From the NCBI GenBank assembly GCA_038247175.1, contig JBBRVD010000049.1, forward strand, positions 1 through 22,369: 22,369 nt of DNA, written 5' to 3'. The translations under genes were made by a program, and so were the position numbers. The DNA is from CAISIP01 sp038247175 (GTDB taxonomy: Bacteria > Pseudomonadota > Gammaproteobacteria > Burkholderiales > Burkholderiaceae_C). The notes under the pieces are model-generated. The model saw nothing but the letters and a program-made list of their open reading frames with translations, ran no database searches and was not told the origin of the DNA. Within the stretch, counting starts at the first letter, position 1, and each line of letters opens with the position of its first letter. This document shows, piece after piece, positions 16,394-22,369 of the stretch.

Positions 16394-17752
16394 ATGAAAC
16401 CGATCCAAGTGGGCCTGCTGGGCATAGGAACCGTCGGCAGTGGCACCTTCAGCGTGCTCAGACGCAACCAGGTCGAGATCCGCCGTCGCGCGGGCCGCGG
16501 CATCGACATCACGATGGTGGCCGACCTGGACCTGGCGCGCGCCAGGTCGCTGGTGGGTGACGGCGTGACCGTCGTGAACGATGCCCGCGCCGTGATCGCC
16601 AATCCCGACATCGACATCGTTGTCGAACTGATCGGCGGCTACGGCATCGCGCGCCAGCTGGTGATGGAAGCAATCGCTGCGGGCAAACACGTGGTCACTG
16701 CCAACAAGGCGCTGCTGGCCGTACACGGTACCGAGATCTTCGCCGCTGCCCATGCCAAGGGTGTGATGGTGGCATTCGAGGCCGCGGTGGCCGGTGGCAT
16801 TCCGATCATCAAGGCCTTGCGCGAGGGGCTGACCGCCAACAGCATCCAGTGGATTGCCGGCATCATCAATGGCACGACCAATTTCATCCTCAGCGAGATG
16901 CGCAACAAGGGACTGGACTTCGATGTCGTGCTCAAGGAGGCGCAGCGCCTCGGCTATGCCGAGGCCGACCCGACGTTCGACATCGAAGGGGTTGATGCGG
17001 CGCACAAGATCACGCTGATGTCGGCGATCGCCTTCGGCGTGCCAGTGCAGTTCGACAAGGCCTATATCGAAGGCATCACCGGGCTGAGCGCGCAGGACAT
17101 CCGGTACGCGGAGCAGCTGGGCTACCGCATCAAGCTGCTGGGCATCACCAAGCGCAGCGTCGATAGCGCGAGCGGCGCCATGCGCGGCATCGAATTGCGG
17201 GTGCATCCGAGTCTGGTGCCCAGCAAACGCCTGATCGCCAATGTCGAAGGCGCCATGAACGCCGTGGTGGTGCAGGGCGACGCGGTGGGAACCACGTTGT
17301 ACTACGGCAAGGGCGCCGGCAGCGAGCCGACGGCCAGCGCGGTGATCGCCGACCTGGTCGACGTGACCCGCCTGCATACCGCCGACCCGGCGCACCGTGT
17401 GCCGCATCTGGCCTTCCATCCGGATGTGCTGGGCGAAGACCTGCCGGTGTTGCCGATGACCGACGTGGTCACCAGTTACTACCTGCGTCTGCGCGTGGCC
17501 GACCAGGCGGGCGTGTTGTCCAGGGTGACCGGTATCCTGGCAGACGCCGATATCAGTATCGATGCGATGCTGCAACGCGAGGCCGACGAGATCGCTGTCG
17601 ATGGCAACGCGTCGCAGGTCGCTCAGACTGACCTGATCATCCTGACGCACGACACCCGCGAGGGCACGATGAACAGCGCGCTCGCGCAGATGCAGGCGCT
17701 GCCCAGCGTGTTGCAGGCCATCACGCGTATTCGCAAGGAGGAACTGGCCTGA
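16394..17752 (+). CDS. hom: Homoserine dehydrogenase
   Basis: A 452-residue monofunctional homoserine dehydrogenase with a regulatory tail. The NAD(P)-binding loop GIGTVGSG is at residues 10-17, TANKALL follows, and the catalytic-domain signature reads GIINGTTNFILSEM and FDIEGVDAAHKI with the conserved Lys205. The C-terminal ACT domain (about residues 355-435, LRLRVADQAGVLSRVTGILA) suggests feedback control by threonine, as in related enzymes. It reduces aspartate semialdehyde to homoserine, the branch point to threonine and methionine. The ATG at 16394 has GAGAAG upstream. Its TGA overlaps the ATG of thrC by one base, which suggests coupled translation. Confidence 0.97.
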   Translation: MKPIQVGLLGIGTVGSGTFSVLRRNQVEIRRRAGRGIDITMVADLDLARARSLVGDGVTVVNDARAVIANPDIDIVVELIGGYGIARQLVMEAIAAGKHVVTANKALLAVHGTEIFAAAHAKGVMVAFEAAVAGGIPIIKALREGLTANSIQWIAGIINGTTNFILSEMRNKGLDFDVVLKEAQRLGYAEADPTFDIEGVDAAHKITLMSAIAFGVPVQFDKAYIEGITGLSAQDIRYAEQLGYRIKLLGITKRSVDSASGAMRGIELRVHPSLVPSKRLIANVEGAMNAVVVQGDAVGTTLYYGKGAGSEPTASAVIADLVDVTRLHTADPAHRVPHLAFHPDVLGEDLPVLPMTDVVTSYYLRLRVADQAGVLSRVTGILADADISIDAMLQREADEIAVDGNASQVAQTDLIILTHDTREGTMNSALAQMQALPSVLQAITRIRKEELA

Positions 17753-19245
17753 TGCGGTATGTCTCCACCCGTGGCCATGCGCGCGGTCAGCGTTTCTGTG
17801 ACATCCTGCTTGAGGGCCTTGCGCCTGACGGTGGCCTGTACCTGCCCGAACATTACCCGCGCGTCGATGCAGCCACGCTGACGCGCTGGCGCGCCTTGCC
17901 CTACGACGAGCTGGCGTTCGAAATCCTGTCGCTGTATATCGACGACATCGCGGCGGCCGATCTGCGCGACATCTGCCGTCGCACCTATACCGAGGCGGTA
18001 TTCGGCACTGCTGCCATCGTGCCGCTGCGTGCGCTGGCCCCGCAAGCCGGAGCCAGCGCCGCGCTGGGCAGCCCAGGCAGCCCTGGCACTGCGGCGCCGC
18101 TGTACCTGGAAGCCTTGTCCAACGGCCCGACACTGGCATTCAAGGACATGGCGATGCAGTTGCTGGGCCACCTGTTCGAGTACGAACTGGCGCGCCGCGG
18201 TGAGACGCTCAACATTCTGGGGGCCACCAGTGGCGACACTGGCAGCGCGGCGGAATACGCGATGCGGGGCAAGAAAAGTGTGGCGGTCTTCATGACCAGC
18301 CCGGCCGGGCGCATGAGTCCGTTCCAGCAGGCCCAGATGTTCAGCCTGATGGACGAGAACATCCACAACATCGCGATCGAGGGTGTGTTCGACGACTGCC
18401 AGGATCTGGTCAAGGCGGTATCGAGCGACCTGGACTTCAAGCGCCGCTACCGCATCGGTACTGTCAACTCGATCAACTGGGCCCGGCTGGTCGCGCAGGT
18501 GGTGTATTACTTCGCAGGTTATTTTCAGGCCACGCGCTCGAACGACGAGCAGGTGCGATTCGCGGTGCCGTCGGGTAACTTTGGCAATGTCTGCGCCGGC
18601 CATGTGGCGCGCATGATGGGGCTGCCGATCGATCGGCTGGTCGTGGCGACGAACGAGAACGACGTGCTGGACGAGTTCTTCCGCACCGGTGTGTACCGGG
18701 TCCGCGGCAGCGCCGATACCCACGCGACATCCAGCCCGTCGATGGACATCTCCAAGGCGTCCAACTTCGAGCGTTTCGTGTTCGATCTGCTGGGTCGCGA
18801 TGCGGCCCAGGTGCGCGACCTGTTCGGCGCCCAACTGACGCGCAGCGGCGCCTTCGATCTCGGACCGCATCCGGCCTTTGCGCAGGCGGCGACACGCTAC
18901 GGATTTTCCAGCGGCCGCAGCACCCATGCGGATCGACTGGAGACGATACGCGGATGCTGGAGCGACTGCCGGCAGATGGTCGATACGCACACCGCCGACG
19001 GTATCAAGGTCGCGCGCGAACACCTGCACCAGTACCATCCGATGATCGTGCTGGAGACCGCTTTGCCAATCAAGTTTGCCGCCACCATCGTCGAGGCCCT
19101 GGGTCGCGAGCCGATACGGCCGGCGCAGTTCGACGGTATCGAGCAGTTGCCCAGACGGGTGGTGAACCTGCCCGCGCAGGTGGATGCGATCAAGGCGTTC
19201 ATCGTGGCCCATTGCCCGCCGCAGGCGAGTGCCGCGGCAGCGTGA
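17752..19245 (+). CDS. thrC: Threonine synthase
   Basis: A 497-residue PLP enzyme that converts O-phosphohomoserine to threonine. The N-terminus MRYVSTRGHARGQRF is typical, LSNGPTLAFKDMAMQLL carries the PLP lysine Lys131, and GATSGDTGSAAEYAMRGK is the phosphate/PLP-binding loop. It belongs to the longer bacterial/fungal class. It is preceded by a strong ribosome binding site (AAGGAGG) inside the end of hom. Residues about 98-115 are a low-complexity Ala/Gly/Ser/Pro stretch (GSPGSPG) just before the conserved core, longer than I expect for the family. No thrB (homoserine kinase) is present nearby, so it must be elsewhere. Confidence 0.97.
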   Translation: MRYVSTRGHARGQRFCDILLEGLAPDGGLYLPEHYPRVDAATLTRWRALPYDELAFEILSLYIDDIAAADLRDICRRTYTEAVFGTAAIVPLRALAPQAGASAALGSPGSPGTAAPLYLEALSNGPTLAFKDMAMQLLGHLFEYELARRGETLNILGATSGDTGSAAEYAMRGKKSVAVFMTSPAGRMSPFQQAQMFSLMDENIHNIAIEGVFDDCQDLVKAVSSDLDFKRRYRIGTVNSINWARLVAQVVYYFAGYFQATRSNDEQVRFAVPSGNFGNVCAGHVARMMGLPIDRLVVATNENDVLDEFFRTGVYRVRGSADTHATSSPSMDISKASNFERFVFDLLGRDAAQVRDLFGAQLTRSGAFDLGPHPAFAQAATRYGFSSGRSTHADRLETIRGCWSDCRQMVDTHTADGIKVAREHLHQYHPMIVLETALPIKFAATIVEALGREPIRPAQFDGIEQLPRRVVNLPAQVDAIKAFIVAHCPPQASAAAA

Positions 19246-19255
19246 TTCCAGCACC

Positions 19256-20515
19256 ATGGACCCATCGATGACCACCTCCCGACCAACCTTGTTGCCACTC
19301 GACGACGCACTCGCACGGCTGCTGGCATCGGCTGCGCCGCTGACCGACATCCAGCGTGTCTCCACCTTCGACGCGGATGGCCGTGTGCTGGCGCAGGACG
19401 TCGTGTCCGAGCTGCAGGTGCCGCCGCAGGACAACAGTTCCATGGACGGATATGCGCTGGCCTGCGCCAGCCTGTCCGGGCCAGGCAGCGTGCTGGCGGT
19501 GACGCAACGGATCGCAGCCGGTTCATCCGGCCAGCCCTTGCCAGCGGGCGAGGCGGCGCGGATCTTCACGGGCGCACCGATCCCCGCGGGGGCGGATGCG
19601 GTCGTGATGCAGGAGGACTGCATCCTTGTGTCCGAGGCTGGCGACGGCAAGTGGGGGCAGATCCGCATCCAGGCCGTGCCGCAGCCCGGCCAATGGATAC
19701 GCCGTGCCGGCGAGGACGTGACCCGTTCCTCGGTCGTGCTGGCACGTGGCACGCGGCTGTCGCCGGCCGGCCTGGGCATGGCCGCGTCCGTCGGCCTGCA
19801 TGAGCTGCAGGTGCTGCGACGGCCGCGGGTGGCCCTTTTCTCCACCGGTGACGAACTTGTGATGCCCGGCGAGGTCGCGCCCGCCGACATGCGTGCGGGC
19901 GCGATCTACAACTCCAACCGATTCTTCCTGCGGGCGATGCTGCAGCGCCTCGGATGCACCGTCAGCGACCGTGGCATCGTGCCCGACCGGCGTGACGCCA
20001 CGGTCGACGCGCTGCGCGAGGCATCGCAACAACACGACCTGATCCTGACCAGCGGCGGCGTCTCCGTGGGCGAGGAAGACCATATCCGGCCGGCCGTGCA
20101 GTCGCTGGGCGCGCTCGACTTGTGGCAGATCGCCATCAAGCCCGGCAAGCCATTTGCGTACGGGCAGGTGGGTACGGCTCACTTCATCGGTCTTCCCGGC
20201 AACCCGGTGTCGAGTTTCGTCACCTTCGCGCTGCTGGTACGGCCGTTCCTGTTGCGCTTGCAAGGTGTCGCCGTTGTCGCTCCGGTCACCGGTTGCGCGC
20301 GCGCCGATTTCGACTGGCCGCGGGCCGACAAGCGGCGCGAGTTCCTGCGGGTGCGGCGCAATACGCAGGGGGGGGTCGACCTTTTTCCCAACCAGAGTTC
20401 GGGCGTGTTGACCTCGGCGGTCTGGGGCGATGGCCTGGTCGATAATCCGCCGGGTCAGACCGTGGCGCGCGGCGACACCGTGCGTTTTGTTGCCATGTCC
20501 GATCTGCTGTCCTGA
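19256..20515 (+). CDS. moeA: Molybdopterin molybdenumtransferase MoeA
   Basis: A 419-residue protein with the MoeA domain order. Conserved motifs are SSMDGYAL near the N-terminus (with the catalytic-type Asp), ARIFTGAPIPAGADAVVMQE, the glycine-rich FSTGDELV, LILTSGGVSVGEEDH, IKPGKPFAYG and GLPGNPVSSFVTF, followed by a beta-barrel C-terminal domain. MoeA inserts molybdate into adenylylated molybdopterin to form molybdenum cofactor. The start may be ATG 19256 or ATG 19268; neither has a strong ribosome binding site. The gene begins 10 bases after thrC and ends three bases before moaD, so thrC-moeA-moaD probably form one transcript. Confidence 0.95.
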   Translation: MDPSMTTSRPTLLPLDDALARLLASAAPLTDIQRVSTFDADGRVLAQDVVSELQVPPQDNSSMDGYALACASLSGPGSVLAVTQRIAAGSSGQPLPAGEAARIFTGAPIPAGADAVVMQEDCILVSEAGDGKWGQIRIQAVPQPGQWIRRAGEDVTRSSVVLARGTRLSPAGLGMAASVGLHELQVLRRPRVALFSTGDELVMPGEVAPADMRAGAIYNSNRFFLRAMLQRLGCTVSDRGIVPDRRDATVDALREASQQHDLILTSGGVSVGEEDHIRPAVQSLGALDLWQIAIKPGKPFAYGQVGTAHFIGLPGNPVSSFVTFALLVRPFLLRLQGVAVVAPVTGCARADFDWPRADKRREFLRVRRNTQGGVDLFPNQSSGVLTSAVWGDGLVDNPPGQTVARGDTVRFVAMSDLLS

Positions 20516-20518
20516 GCC

Positions 20519-20782
20519 ATGACCCGCACTGTCACCGTCAACCTGCGGTTCTTTGCCGCGATCCGCGAGGCTGTGGGCACTGGCAGCGAGTCCTGCGTGA
20601 CCAGCGCCACCGATGTGGCCGGCCTGCGCGACATGTTGATCGCGCGCGGAGCGCCGTATGCCGATGCACTGGCCCGCGGCAAGTTGGTGCGTATCGCCGT
20701 CGACCAGCACCTGTGCGAGGAGCCGACGCCGCTGCGCGACGGAGCCGAGGTGGCGTTTTTCCCACCGGTGACTGGCGGCTGA
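20519..20782 (+). CDS. moaD: Molybdopterin synthase small subunit MoaD
   Basis: An 87-residue ubiquitin-like protein ending in the required Gly-Gly (VAFFPPVTGG). The C-terminal glycine is thiocarboxylated and gives sulfur to precursor Z (cPMP). The N-terminal strand NLRFFAAIREAVG and the DGAEVAFFPP segment fit the family. The start is three bases after the moeA stop, and the gene is followed by moaE after 80 bp. No moaC, moaA or moeB is in the window. Confidence 0.95.
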   Translation: MTRTVTVNLRFFAAIREAVGTGSESCVTSATDVAGLRDMLIARGAPYADALARGKLVRIAVDQHLCEEPTPLRDGAEVAFFPPVTGG

Positions 20783-20862
20783 CACGGCGCGTTGCGGGTG
20801 GGGTGCGACGGGAGCCGTCCTGCGTTCAGCCGCGGCTGCGCTGCCAGTGCCACAATCTTGCC

Positions 20863-21339
20863 ATGCCTGCACTGCGCGTTTCCATCCAGACCCCAGATTT
20901 CAACCTGGCTGACGAAGTGGCCGTGCTGCGCCATGGCGACAAGCGGGTGGGGGCGGTCTGCAGCTTTGTCGGTACGGTGCGCGACCGCAACGACGGAGCC
21001 GACGTCGCCACGCTGGAACTCGAACATTACCCCGGCATGACCGAGAAGGCGATCGAGGCGATGCTTGACCAGGCACACCAGCGTTTCGACATCCTTGCCA
21101 GCCGGGTCATCCATCGGGTCGGATTGCTGCGACCACTGGACCAGATCGTGCTGGTGGCGGTGACCTCGGCGCATCGCGGCGAGAGTTTCCAGGCCTGCGA
21201 GTTCATCATGGACTACCTCAAGACGCAGGCGCCGTTCTGGAAAAAGGAGCAGACGCCTGAGGGCGCGCGCTGGGTCGATGCGCGGGTCGCCGACGACGCG
21301 GCACTGCAGCGCTGGGGGATTGCGTCGAGCAACTGCTGA
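20863..21339 (+). CDS. moaE: Molybdopterin synthase large subunit MoaE
   Basis: A 158-residue protein that pairs with MoaD to form molybdopterin synthase. It shows GAVCSFVGTVRDRNDG, LELEHYPGMTEKAIE, HRVGLLRPLDQIVLVAVTSA, HRGESFQACEFIMDYLK and APFWKKEQTPEGARWV. Lys120 and Lys127 correspond to the active-site lysines of E. coli MoaE (119 and 126). The ATG at 20863 is set by the conserved N-terminus; no Shine-Dalgarno sequence is visible in the 80-bp gap after moaD. It ends the conserved thr/mo cluster. Confidence 0.95.
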   Translation: MPALRVSIQTPDFNLADEVAVLRHGDKRVGAVCSFVGTVRDRNDGADVATLELEHYPGMTEKAIEAMLDQAHQRFDILASRVIHRVGLLRPLDQIVLVAVTSAHRGESFQACEFIMDYLKTQAPFWKKEQTPEGARWVDARVADDAALQRWGIASSNC

Positions 21340-21510
21340 GCAACTGCCGACCCGCTGCCATTGCGTCGCCTGCGGGCGTCATGTCGTGGGGCATTCTCAG
21401 GTGGATCGGCATCGCTCTAGGGGTTTTCCCTTGGGTTGTTTCTTTGCGCCGCATGGCCGCAACGGAATCAGTTCACTGTAAGAAAGCGATCTCACAATCA
21501 GCAACACTTC

Positions 21511-21529
21511 GCCGCAGGGAGCCTGCGGC
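21511..21529. other. Perfect 8-bp hairpin before the second DUF4212 gene
   Basis: GCCGCAGG (21511-21518) pairs perfectly with CCTGCGGC (21522-21529) across a GAG loop. It lies in the 248-bp gap between moaE and the second DUF4212 gene, about 60 bases before the start. It has no T-run after it, so it is not a standard terminator. It may be a leader structure or part of an operator. The rest of the gap (21340-21587) holds nothing else I can support. Confidence 0.5.
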
Positions 21530-21587
21530 AGGTGTACGCGCAGCTGCTCCCGCCGCTGTTCCCGTTAGCTGAAAAAGAGGAGATTTC

Positions 21588-21848
21588 ATGAAGGAAGACG
21601 ACAACAGTCATGCCTACTGGAAAGCCACGATCGGTCTGTTGACCAAGATCCTCATCGTCTGGTTTGTTGTGTCCTTCGGGGCCGGCATCCTGTTTGCGGA
21701 CCTGCTCAACAACATCAAGCTCGGAGGTTACCCGCTGGGGTTCTGGTTTGCGCAACAGGGTTCCATCTACATCTTCATCGTGCTGATCTTCTATTACGCC
21801 AAAAAGATGAACGAAATCGACCGTCAATTCGACGTTCATGAGGACTGA
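21588..21848 (+). CDS. DUF4212 small subunit of sodium:solute symporter (copy 2)
   Basis: An 86-residue protein with two membrane helices (about residues 17-38 and 54-70). Family features are HAYWKATIGLL, WFVVSFGAGILFADLLN, YPLGFWFAQQGSIYIFIVL and FYYAKKMNEIDRQFDV followed by an acidic tail. It is clearly paralogous to the protein at 6302 but diverged. The ATG at 21588 has a strong ribosome binding site (GAGGAG, about five bases before). The symporter gene starts three bases after its stop, so the pair is one operon. Confidence 0.92.
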   Translation: MKEDDNSHAYWKATIGLLTKILIVWFVVSFGAGILFADLLNNIKLGGYPLGFWFAQQGSIYIFIVLIFYYAKKMNEIDRQFDVHED

Positions 21849-21851
21849 GCC

Positions 21852-22369
21852 ATGGAACTCCAAACAACCATCTATATTTTTGTCGGTCTGAGCTTCGCGC
21901 TCTACATCGGCATCGCGATCTGGGCCCGTGCCGGGTCCACCAGCGAGTTCTACGCTGCGGGCGGTAGCGTCAACCCGGTCATGAACGGCATGGCGACCGC
22001 GGCCGACTGGATGTCGGCGGCGTCCTTCATCTCGATGGCCGGCCTGATTTCCAACATGGGTTACGGCGGCGGTCTGTTTCTGATGGGCTGGACCGGCGGC
22101 TATGTGTTGCTGGCAATGCTGCTGGCGCCGTACCTGCGCAAGTTCGGCAAGTTCACGGTGCCCCAGTTCATCGGTGACCGCTTCTACTCGAAGTCGGCCA
22201 GCACGGTGGCGGTGATCTGCCTGTTGACCGCATCCATCACGTACATCATCGGTCAGATGACTGGCGTTGGTATTGCATTTGCGCGGTTTCTGGGTGTGTC
22301 GAGCGAGATCGGCATTTACGTAGGCATGGCCATCGTGTTTGCTTACGCAGTGTTCGGTGGCATGAAGGG
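21852..22369 (+). CDS. Sodium:solute symporter (SSS family), N-terminal part
   Basis: The first 172 codons of an SSS-family (TC 2.A.21) transporter; the gene runs off the right edge. It shows a first membrane helix (IYIFVGLSFALYIGIAIW), then SEFYAAGGSVNPVMNGMATA, ADWMSAASFISMAGL, LMGWTGGYVLLAMLLAPYLR and FTVPQFIGDRFY, all matching the transporter at 6559 in the same order. In contrast to that protein it begins without a long soluble N-terminus and with an ATG. Acetate or another small carboxylate is a plausible substrate by family, not shown here. The C-terminal half is not visible, so I cannot say whether it has the insertion or EF-hand of the first copy. Confidence 0.92.
   Translation, partial: MELQTTIYIFVGLSFALYIGIAIWARAGSTSEFYAAGGSVNPVMNGMATAADWMSAASFISMAGLISNMGYGGGLFLMGWTGGYVLLAMLLAPYLRKFGKFTVPQFIGDRFYSKSASTVAVICLLTASITYIIGQMTGVGIAFARFLGVSSEIGIYVGMAIVFAYAVFGGMK

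Noticed and set aside
16163..19890. Two long minus-strand open frames (658 and 755 codons) opposite hom, thrC and moeA
   Set aside because: They are antisense to clear enzymes with normal motifs, have no domains, and overlap each other.
21340..21587. Hidden small gene or sigma-54 promoter before the second DUF4212 gene
   Set aside because: No frame with plausible protein features and no match to the TGGCAC-N5-TTGC pattern was seen.

Overview
This window is chromosomal DNA from a high-GC betaproteobacterium, most likely of the order Burkholderiales. The evidence is the high-GC codon use, the rpsF-priB-rpsR-rplI-dnaB block, the divergent ppsR/ppsA pair, and the run bcp, Mth938-domain gene, alanine-type aminotransferase, hom, thrC, moeA, moaD, moaE. 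I cannot assign the family. Almost every gene is a recognisable core or conserved gene. I see no phage, insertion sequence, CRISPR array, rRNA, tRNA or toxin/defence locus.

Layout: (1) 1-1633: the start of a Bax-inhibitor-1/YccA-type membrane protein (minus, cut by the window edge), a GlcG/HbpS-family protein (plus) and a stand-alone TonB-like protein (minus). (2) 1766-5229: ppsR (minus) and ppsA (plus), a divergent enzyme/regulator pair for PEP synthase. (3) 5373-8691: a small two-helix membrane protein, a TPR protein, then a DUF4212 small subunit coupled to a large sodium:solute symporter. The symporter carries a charged, helix-prone insertion and a perfect EF-hand loop. (4) 8828-11969: rpsF, priB, rpsR, rplI and dnaB. 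(5) 11971-12109: two direct copies of a 62-bp element with internal dyad symmetry, between the convergent dnaB and phoH genes. (6) 12108-14986, minus strand: phoH (PIN + PhoH ATPase), bcp (peroxiredoxin lacking the Cys50-type partner) and an Mth938-domain protein; a strong intrinsic terminator separates bcp from phoH. (7) 15058-21339, plus strand: alaA-like aminotransferase, hom, thrC, moeA, moaD, moaE, linking alanine/threonine synthesis to molybdopterin cofactor synthesis. (8) 21588-22369: a second DUF4212 + sodium:solute symporter pair, cut by the window edge.

How they work together: PpsA makes PEP from pyruvate and PpsR switches it by phosphorylation. Two symporter systems, probably for small carboxylates such as acetate or pyruvate (inferred), would feed the same node of metabolism. 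The ribosomal/replication block and the amino-acid and molybdenum-cofactor genes are housekeeping. No intergenic stretch exceeds about 250 bp.

I did not find a convincing new multi-gene system. The most unexplained signal is the duplicated 62-bp element at 11971-12109. Next are the EF-hand and insertion in the first symporter and the presence of two paralogous DUF4212/symporter pairs in one window.
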